Part shown: in pieces, positions 55,693 through 64,000 of the stretch
Numbering within the stretch: position 1 is the first letter of the stretch
Layout: each line of letters opens with the position of its first letter
Source: Hanleya hanleyi
Lineage: Eukaryota; Mollusca; Polyplacophora; Lepidopleurida; Hanleyidae
Direction of reading: 5' to 3'
DNA: 64,000 nucleotides
NCBI GenBank assembly: GCA_036873755.1
Contig: JAVTVY010020549.1
Location: 1 to 64,000, forward strand
Made by a program: the position numbers and the translations under genes
The notes under the pieces: generated by a model
Databases searched by the model: none
What the model saw: only the letters and a program-made list of their open reading frames with translations
What the model was told of the DNA's origin: nothing

Positions 55693-58287
55693 CTTGGTGA
55701 CCTATAAGATTACATATTAGATATGATATCTCATATTTTTTCTTTTTTCTTTTTTTTTCTTTTCTTTTTTGAGTGCTGTACAGGTCAATAGTGTTTCATA
55801 CTACACTATATTACGGACAATTGAATTACAAATGGCCCTCATTTGGTGATTAACCCTTAATTACAGATTAATGTATATATGAAATTATCTATTACCATTA
55901 TATGTATATATGAAATTAACTTATTCAATCCATGACAATCAGTCAATGCCACGCATAATTAGCGTTCAGCATCTGTGCATAGTATACTATAAATTAAATT
56001 AAAGGTTTTCACTGGGATTATGAGGGTTTATATATAATTGAAAAAAACTATTTGCTAGGTATTACAGTGAGTTCTATACTGTCCTAGCTAAACAAAAACA
56101 TGTTATACCGTTTAGAAATTGACCTGTACTAGCACTCAATTCACACTTTTTTTATTTTTATGGTATCTCATATTTATTTACGGTATATTTATACCTATTT
56201 ACTTATTATTTTTATCCCTTCCTGTGATTTCCTGTGAATATATATTTTTTAGATTGCAGCGCTGCAACTATTATAGAAACTAGCATTACAAGGGATAGAA
56301 TATTTGACCGTGTATGGTACTTGGGAAAGGGGAGATAATAAACAAATTTTATATACAGTAGCGCCCTCTATTAAAGAGTCGCCATAGCTAGCTCGAGCAG
56401 CCATTCGCCTCGAGACAAAGTGTCGTCTGCTTATAGTTCAGTAGAGCTTTTCGCAGCAGTCGGTGAACAGTTTTCAGGCTGATCAGACGTGTATAGTACT
56501 TCGTGGATATGTGAAGTGTCAATCTATGATAATACTCTAGACATCTGCAGAAAACAGTAGAAATAGTATAGATCCTGTGGTATACAGACACACAACCTCG
56601 TGGGAGTCAACAGAACTTTCTAAAAACAGACACTGTCCAAGAAGATTACAGACAACTGAACTTTGTGCTTTTCCTAGAAACTCTTTATCCTGATGTGTTG
56701 GCTGGATCTATGACTTTAGATTTTAGCTAGGGACTTTTAATACATCCTGTGATAATAGTGAAGAGATCTGTGAATAGTGCTGTGGTAGCAGACTGCTGTG
56801 GAGGCTGACAGATATATCGGAGGCCGGGTACTGGAGTTCCATCGTGGGTCCTTGAACAGAGGTCCAGGGGAATGCAGGGCTAGTTGGTTTTTTCAACATC
56901 CGTAAGTGTATACCTAAAATAAAACATGAATATTTTATGTTTATTAGGGCTACGAGTAGAGGAGACACTATCGGCTCCGACTTGTGTATTGATGCATCTC
57001 TATCAAGTAGAAATAGTGTCTTGAACCTGAGTGTCTGATGCCCTGATGACTCACTCTACAAAAACAAACAAATTAACAGGCAGGTTTGCCACCATAGATA
57101 CAAAATTCTAGGAATTAAGGCCAGCATTTAGCAGGGGAGTCCATTTCGACCATAGACACCTTTTTGAAACTTTGGCGGTTCTTTCCTCTACTCGTTATCT
57201 TATTTTAATGGTTGATCAACCCACAGTAGCGAGTAATGCACTTGTGATATATGTTTAGTATATTACAATATTAAATATTAATGACCGGACTCAAATTGTA
57301 TCACAGCTGGGTGATAATACAAGTGCATTGCTTTGATATAAATTTTCAACAATTTTTATAATTTTTATCCTTCTTATATCCCATTTTGATTATTTTAATT
57401 CTAGCCATTCTTATCCTTGTCAGCCTATGTTAATCATAATTTTCTCACATATATATCTAAATTTCTGATGTATGATGTATTACAAACATGCATTTTATTT
57501 GCAATTAAAATTATTTTATTTTACATATATACATTCTTGACTTTCCGACTATTCGAAACTTCAATTTCCTTTTGAATACTGATTGTACAATATGTCAGAC
57601 ACTGTGCAAATCACCGGGGTCCTAATTTCCTTCCTTCGGGAAGTTGTAGTGGTTGTCGGATCTTCTGTCTTGATGGTACTGGGACACACTGTGTTCATGA
57701 CACAACAGCTGCATTGACCCACACGTCTCCCGCAGATTTACATATGTAAGTCTGCAACGTGGTAATAACAATTGAGGTACAATGATACAACGAATATCCG
57801 TATTCCTTGCAGCTTTGTTCAGAGATACTGGGTAGCTCGACCAGAGACTTCCGACTTCGGCTCCTTCAGTGTGATTTTGCATAGAACTTGACAGCTAATT
57901 CACATATTTCGAATATAAAGAAAATTTACCCCTTTTATAAGTATTTTCATACTTTCTATAATAAAATCTATGAGTCTGTATGTATGTGATTCTGATAATT
58001 TTTTGTATTTCCTTTTACTGTCATATGTTGCATGTTATATCATCCTCAGAGAACAACTACTCATGTGCTCCCTTGTACTCTGTCTGGGATCCAGTCCACC
58101 TCGATCGCCGAGAAACATCAGCCTGCCATATAGGCCAGCCCTTCCGCAATTAGTTACTGTCTTTCGGACCAACCATTTTAACCTACCATATACAGACTAG
58201 AAGATACCGGCATCTGAAACCATATTCTGGTGACCAACATTACACAACTTCTACCAAAAACCAACCACTGTGGCTACCTAGGTGATA
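55456..58287 (+). other. Noncoding leader of unit 2
   Basis: Near-identical to 50,140-52,980. Differences are mainly in T/C-run length after 55,735 and a few substitutions. Confidence 0.7.
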
Positions 58288-61154
58288 ATGAAGCACAACC
58301 AATGTCTTCCAGCTTGTCTACATCAATTAGAAGAAGACACCTATAGTAAGATACTTTCTTTTTACTGCGATTGTAAACTTTGTACCCGATACTTTCTTAG
58401 TTGGTACGATCTAGCTAGTAATGACATTACAACTGTATATTCAAGGAATCACAGGTTAGAGGTTATTTATTCTTCATTACATGAGATCACCACCACTGCA
58501 CATGACAAGTACATATGCCACAAGGTTAAATTAGATACCAAACTAAAAGAAGTTATACACCTACTGTCTTCACTTAGGCGTAACAGAACACACCGACAAG
58601 CTTACATTTTCAAGAAAACCCAGACATATGTAAAGTCCTGGTACAATAACATCTTTAGAGAAGCCTCAGCTTATCTTAAAGATGTAATCAGCCTCAAATC
58701 TGGGCTGAAATCGATGTCTCTCAAACTTAACGAAAGTGACATATGTTACAACAGGTACAAAATGAAACACATCTGACCACAAGAAACTAAACTTGTTTCT
58801 ACCATTCACGAGAAAATAGAAGGAGTTGATCTTTAAAAATAAACAGCATGGCATGCCGTTTATTTTTCCACGGCCGTGTCAACAAGCGTATACACGTATG
58901 GTGCTTTCTACCAACGTATGCTATGCGACATCACCGAACCGTAGGCACGAGCCATGACGCTATCCCATGGCTGCAGCTGTGCAGCATTCAAATTCGAGAG
59001 CGTCGCCACGTCACTCATACGTCACGCAGTGACGTCATTTTCCTCTCCGCGTACAACACACACTCAATGGCGAGACAGAAAAGCCGTCGAAGCGGGCAGA
59101 GTTACAAATTTCTCTGACAAGATATTCTTGCATTCGTTGTATATGACGATCCCACTGTCATCAAATATAATACATATGATGATTTGGTAATCTTCCCTGC
59201 TGAAAAAACGCACAGGGGAGAGTTTACAAAATCCATCCATTTTGAGGCTGATTACATCTTTAAAGAAAAAAGAATTGAAGAAGCTAGTAAGCTAGAAAGA
59301 AAAGAAAATAACACAGCCCATAAGAGGTTTCACAACTTTACTACATACAAACCATCCCCTAATTTGGAATGGTTATTACAACTAGGTCCATCTTTCATCA
59401 AAGAATTTAAAATATATGACTGCCAAAACAGTATAAGAGAAAAGCTACTACTTGGTATCAGCCTAGCTACTGGAGTACCATTTTGTGACAAACTTGGCAA
59501 CCTAGTTACCAATTTGGGTTCTACTACAAATGCCACATGTGACATATCCTTAGATATTGTGGATGCTATTAGTGAGGGTAATTACAACTTAGAGAAAGCC
59601 CCCAAGAAACAATTTATTCCCACTACATGTATACAAGAACTTAGAGATCTAGCCAATAATGATGACCTGATAGTTAACACTGCAGATAAAAATCTAGGAT
59701 TTTCTATCAATTCCACCAAATGGTATCTCACAGAATGTATCAGACAGCTTAGTGATGACAATACATACATAGAACTACATGAAAATGATATACCAAACAT
59801 TCTATCCAAAGCTAAATCTGAATTAACTCGCATCACTTCTACCTATCTTGGCAAAAGACAATATGACCAGCTATTAAGACACTTAGGAGACAGAAAACTA
59901 GAAGACATAGCCATTCCTACACTCAATATGTTACCCAAGGTACATAAACTCTCTGAGCCTGCAAGTTGTGACAATGAAAACCTTTTAAAAGGCAGACCCA
60001 TTATCAATGGCTTCAGCCATGTTATTGTTGAGCCATCCAGGTTATTAGCTACCATAATGAAAGATTTCATCTCTATATTAAGAGAGAGATTTCTAGTACA
60101 GAACCTTCCATACCCTATCATACAGAACAGTGACCAAGTTCTGGCTGACCTCTGTAACATCAAGGTACCACCAGATGATATAGGATGGACACATTTTGTG
60201 ACATTTGATTTTGAATCCCTATATACAAACGTCAAACGAGAATATGTCTCTGAAGCCATAGCCTTCCTCACAGAAAAATCATACATATCCAGTAACCTAC
60301 AAGATCTTTCTATGGAGTTATTTGACTTCATAAAAGAAAACTCTATATTCAACATTGGATTCAAGAAATTTTACAAACAGATCAATGGACTAGCCATGGG
60401 GTCTTATGATTCACAAGATACCAGCAATCTTGTACTACTGGTTGCTGAATACAAATTCTTAACTAGACCTTTATCCACCAATATACTGACCTTTCACAGA
60501 TACATTGATGATGGAAATATTTTCCTGAAACATGATTTACCACGTACAATTTCAGTAATCAGACAATTAGCAGAACACTATCCCACAGGCATCAATATAG
60601 AATTTGTAATTAGTGCCATCAGCACACACTTTCTGGATTGTGAACTACAGATGAACTACAATACATTGAATGAGAAACAAATCCACTACAGTATATACCA
60701 GAAACCATTCAATGTTTATAATTTCCCACACTATACTTCAAATCATCCTGATTCTGTTTTTAAAGGAATCATCAAGACAGAGTGTATCAGATATTTGAGA
60801 AAATCCTGTGATGCACTAGAATATAGACATTTGATCAAGCTATTTTCACTACGATTACACAGATGCGGTTTTCCACATTCGGTCATTAGAAAACACATCA
60901 AACCATTTTCTCTACAGACAAAGGGAGATAATTCTAGAGACCTTGTCACTATCACAACATCTTCAATGAAATACAAATATCTTTGTATCAAATACAGTAG
61001 GCTCACACCAATACATCGGTGTGTACAAAATATACTTAAGAAGTATAAGTCTATTGGGTTTGTTTTCAGAACTGGCCTCAGTAACAGTAAAAAACTGAAG
61101 CAACTACTCCTAACGAAAAAACGCATGCACGAGAAGATTGGAACTTTACTGTGA
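58288..61154 (+). pseudogene. Penelope-like reverse transcriptase, unit 2, split by a MITE
   Basis: The N-terminal part (58,288-58,679) and the rest (59,264-61,154) match unit 1 almost exactly. A 580-bp insertion plus a 4-bp duplication interrupts codon-level continuity after residue 130; the interrupted frame reads into the insertion and stops at 58,776. Without the insertion there is no other lesion, and all RT motifs including YIDD are kept. An ORF reading from the insertion (59,184) into RT exists, but its start lies in MITE sequence and is unlikely to matter. Confidence 0.85.
58680..59259. mobile_element. TTAA-flanked MITE in the unit 2 RT gene
   Basis: 580 bp with 19-bp perfect terminal inverted repeats, AGATGTAATCAGCCTCAAA, flanked by TTAA at 58,676-58,679 and 59,260-59,263. 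Unit 1 has a single TTAA at this position, showing the pre-insertion site. TTAA targets fit piggyBac, but the AGATG tips differ from the CCCT tips of the other two MITEs here. No transposase. Confidence 0.9.
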
Positions 61155-61171
61155 CCTATTACAGAGCCAAC

Positions 61172-61534
61172 ATGTTTGGTAGATGGCTGAAACCACGACA
61201 GACGCCTATCATTCCCCCTACACCTGGTTACCTTTGCCAAATGGCGGGAACTACTAACTATCCTATGCAACTTGTCCAAGAATACACAATAGATTACAAA
61301 GTGGACCGCAGAGATTTTCTACCCGTTTTCGAGACTATCCACCCCATGAACAAATATTACCTCATGGACAACTATAATTTTATAGATTGGACATATAATA
61401 GTCCTAATCCAGACAAAGTTACCAAGTTCTCAATATTCCTCTCGGAGGTAGATCACTTGAATAGATTGAGCATCCATGATGTTTACTTGGACGAATTCTC
61501 AATAAAATTTTCAGGTACAGGAACTATAAACTGA
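61172..61534 (+). CDS. Small ORF after RT, longest copy
   Basis: 120 residues opening MFGRWLKPRQTPIIPPTPGY and containing AGTTNYPMQLVQEYTIDYKV and VTKFSIFLSEVDHLNRLSIH. It has no cysteines arranged for zinc binding after the first 40 residues, no GIY-YIG motif and no signal peptide. The C-terminus is probably truncated: the other copies continue differently after DEFSI because of a one-base difference. Function unknown. Its place after RT is where some Penelope elements have their endonuclease, but the sequence does not support that. Confidence 0.45.
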   Translation: MFGRWLKPRQTPIIPPTPGYLCQMAGTTNYPMQLVQEYTIDYKVDRRDFLPVFETIHPMNKYYLMDNYNFIDWTYNSPNPDKVTKFSIFLSEVDHLNRLSIHDVYLDEFSIKFSGTGTIN

Positions 61535-63662
61535 TGAAGTTAGCCAAACTTATCTTAGATTCTGTACACCCCCAACATTAGCTTGGTGACCTATAAGATT
61601 ACATATTAGATATGATATCTCATATTTTTTATTTTTTATTTTTTATTTATTTTTTCTTTTCTTTTTTGAGTGCTGTACAGGTCAATAGTGTTTCATACTA
61701 CACTATATTATGGACAATTGAATTACAAATGGCCCTCATTTGGTGATTAACCCTTAATTACAGATTAATGTATATATGAAATTATCTATTACCATTATAT
61801 GCATATATGAAATTAACTTATTCAATCCATGACAATCAGTCAATGCCACGCATAATTAGCGTTCAGCATCTGTGCATAGTATACTATAAATTAAATTAAA
61901 GGTTTTCACTGGGATTATGAGGGTTTATATATAATTGAAAAAAACTATTTGCTAGGTATTACAGTGAGTTCTATACTGTCCTAGCTAAACAAAAACATGT
62001 TATACTGTTTAGAAATTGACCTGTACTAGCACTCAATTCACACTTTTTTATTTTTATGGTATCTCATATTTATTTACGGTATATTTATTCCTATTTAATA
62101 TTATTTTTATCCCTTCCTGTGATTTCCTGTGAATATATATTTTTTAGATTGCAGCGCTGCAACTATTATAGAAACTAGCATTACAAGGGATAGAATATTT
62201 GACCGTGTATGGTACTTGGGAAAGGGGAGATAATAAACAAATTTTATATACAGTAGCGCCCTCTATTAAAGAGTCGCCATAGCCAGCTCGAGCAGCCATT
62301 CGCCTCGAGACAAAGTGTCGTCTGCTTATAGTTCAGTAGAGCTTTTCGCAGCAGTCGGTGAACAGTTTTCAGGCTGATCAGACGTGTATAGTACTTCGTG
62401 GATATGTGAAGTGTCAATCTATGATAATACTCTAGACATCTACAGAAAACAGTAGAAATAGTATAGATCCTGTGGTATACAGACACACAACCTCGTGGGA
62501 GTCAACAGAACTTTCTAAAAATAGACACTGTCCAAGAAGATTACAGACAACTGAACTTTGTGCTTTTCCTAGAAACTCTTTATCCTGATGTGTTGGCTGG
62601 ATCTATGACTTTAGATTTTAGCTAGGGACTTTTAATACATCCTGTGATAATAGTGAAGAGATCTGTGAATAGTGCTGTGGTAGCAGACTGCTGTGGAGGC
62701 TGACAGATATATCGGAGGCCGGGTACTGGAGTTCCATCGTGGGTCCTTGAACAGAGGTCCAGGGGAATGCAGGGCTAGTTGGTTTTTTCAACATCCGTAA
62801 GTGTATACCTAAAATATAACATGAATATTTTATGTTTATTAGGGCTACGAGTACAGGAGACACTATCGGCTCCGACTTGTGTATTGATGCATCTCTATCA
62901 AGTAGAAATAGTGTCTTGAACCTGAGTGTCGGATGCCCTGATGACTCACTCTACAAAAACAAACAAATTAACAGGCAGGTTTGCCACCATAGATACAAAA
63001 TTCTAGGAATTAAGGCCAGCATTTAGCAGGGGAGTCCATTTCGACCATAGACACCTTTTTGAAACTTTGGCGGTTCTTTCCTCTACTCGTTATCTTATTT
63101 TAATGGTTGATCAACCCACAGTAGCGAGTAATGCACTTGTGATATATGTTTAGTATATTACAATATTAAATATTAATGACCGGACTCAAATTGTATCACA
63201 GCTGGGTGATAATACAAGTGCATTGCTTTGATATAAATTTTCAACAATTTTTATAATTTTTATCCTTCTTATATCCCATTTTGATTATTTTAATTCTAGC
63301 CATTCTTATCCTTGTCAGCCTATGTTAATCATAATTTTCTCACATATATATCTAAATTTCTGATGTATGATGTATTACAAACATACATTTTATTTGCAAT
63401 TAAAATTATTTTATTTTACATATATACATTCTGGACTTTCCGACTATTCGAAACTTCAATTTCCTTTTGAGTACTGATTGTACAATATGTCAGACACTGT
63501 GCAAATCACCGGGGTCCTAATTTCCTTCCTTCGGGAAGTTGTAGTGGTTGTCGGATCTTCTGTCTTGATGGTACTGGGACACACTGTGTTCATGACACAA
63601 CAGCTGCATTGGCCCACACGTCTCCCGCAGATTTACATATGTAAGTCTGCAACGTGGTAATA
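61535..63662 (+). other. Noncoding remainder of partial unit 3
   Basis: Matches the leaders of units 1 and 2 up to GCAACGTGGTAATAA, then diverges into AT-rich sequence. No RT gene follows within the window. Confidence 0.75.
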
Positions 63663-63716
63663 ATGATTGATTTAATTATTTATTAAAATTAATCAATTAA
63701 AATTAATTAATTAATT
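63663..63716. repeat. AT-rich junction
   Basis: Built of TTAATT/AATTAA, partly self-complementary, between the truncated unit 3 and the minisatellite. Confidence 0.7.
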
Positions 63717-64000
63717 CGCCATCTTGGTCCCACTCCCACATCAGCCGCCATTTTGGTCCCACTCCCACATCGGCCGCCATCTTGGTCCCACTCCCACATC
63801 AGCCGCCATCTTGGTCCCACTCCCACATCAGCCGCCATCTTGGTCCCACTCCCACATCAGCCGCCATCTTGGTCCCACTCCCACATCAGCCGCCATCTTG
63901 GTCCCACTCCCACATCAGCCGCCATCTTGGTCCCACCACCCACAGCCGCCATCTTGGTCCCACCTCCCACAGCCGCCATCTTGGTCCCACTCCCACATCA
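63717..64000. repeat. 29-bp minisatellite with YY1-type motif
   Basis: About 10 units, mostly exactly 29 bp, each containing GCCGCCATCTTGGTCCCAC and CTCCCACATCA. Two late units are shortened. The reverse complement of the core is CCAAGATGGCGGC, the YY1 consensus. The array continues past the window end. Confidence 0.95.

Larger units (their letters stand above)
50140..63662 (+). mobile_element. Head-to-tail Penelope-like element array
   Basis: The same sequence starts at 50,140, 55,456 and 61,346, giving a unit of about 5.3 kb (5,890 bp for the second, which carries a 584-bp insertion with duplication). Units 1 and 2 contain a full-length RT gene; unit 3 stops at 63,662, upstream of where RT would begin. 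By eye the units differ only at scattered positions and in T/A-run lengths, so the amplification is recent. Tandem units are characteristic of Penelope-like elements. The array is truncated on the left, in the middle of the small ORF that follows RT. Confidence 0.85.

Noticed and set aside
59184..59260. Alternative N-terminus of the unit 2 RT from MITE sequence
   Set aside because: The unit 1 gene and the TTAA duplication show that this is an insertion artefact, not a fusion.

Overview
The window is eukaryotic, from an invertebrate animal, most likely a mollusc and possibly a bivalve. The evidence is spliced exons of an ependymin-related gene, a Polinton/Maverick carrying virion genes, Penelope-like retroelements, and tandem 160-bp repeats ending in a GGAC-rich tail of a kind I associate with bivalve genomes. 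The organism is an inference. Nothing looks bacterial. Host coding sequence is minimal; nearly everything is nested mobile DNA.

Layout. 1-6.3 kb: a TTAA-flanked piggyBac-type MITE, a 160-bp tandem repeat, and two minus-strand exons at the 3' end of an ependymin-related gene. 6.3-12.4 kb (element A): a 6.1-kb, nearly complete head-to-head palindrome. Each arm holds a long terminal inverted repeat (TIR) and a decayed copy of a C2H2 zinc-finger gene of a type I associate with Polintons. 13.9-34.8 kb (element B): a second, rearranged element of the same family, with matching AGTAGTATA tips and near-identical 6-bp target duplications. It has a palindrome hinge at 27.7 kb and two more zinc-finger pseudogenes facing each other. 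Its left TIR was entered by a Gypsy-like LTR element (14.9-25.7 kb) with gag and protease but no visible pol. The 3' LTR of that element holds a 2.5-kb TAA-flanked DNA transposon, which itself holds a foldback MITE.

37.65-50.14 kb (element C): a Polinton with about 1.1-kb TIRs. In order it carries two small overlapping ORFs, a tandem pair of paralogous genes, the packaging ATPase, a small basic/hydrophobic protein, a proline-rich virion-type ORF, the minor (penton-type) capsid protein, a small basic protein, the double-jelly-roll major capsid protein and an adenain-like cysteine protease. Most are broken by stops and frameshifts; the protease is intact. I find no protein-primed DNA polymerase and no integrase. 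Its right interior holds a retrotransposon fragment and a hAT-like repeat cluster.

50.14-63.66 kb: a head-to-tail array of Penelope-like elements starting at the outer end of C's right TIR. Unit 1 has an intact 760-residue reverse transcriptase (RT), unit 2 the same ORF split by a 580-bp TTAA MITE, and unit 3 is partial. The window ends in a 29-bp minisatellite whose every unit contains a YY1-type motif.

Main interpretation: elements A and B look like integrated defective derivatives of a Polinton end, resembling the snap-back palindromes that arise when linear, protein-primed viral genomes replicate. The shared TIR modules, shared hinge motif, repeated zinc-finger gene and promoter layout, and the nearby capsid-encoding Polinton make this worth testing.
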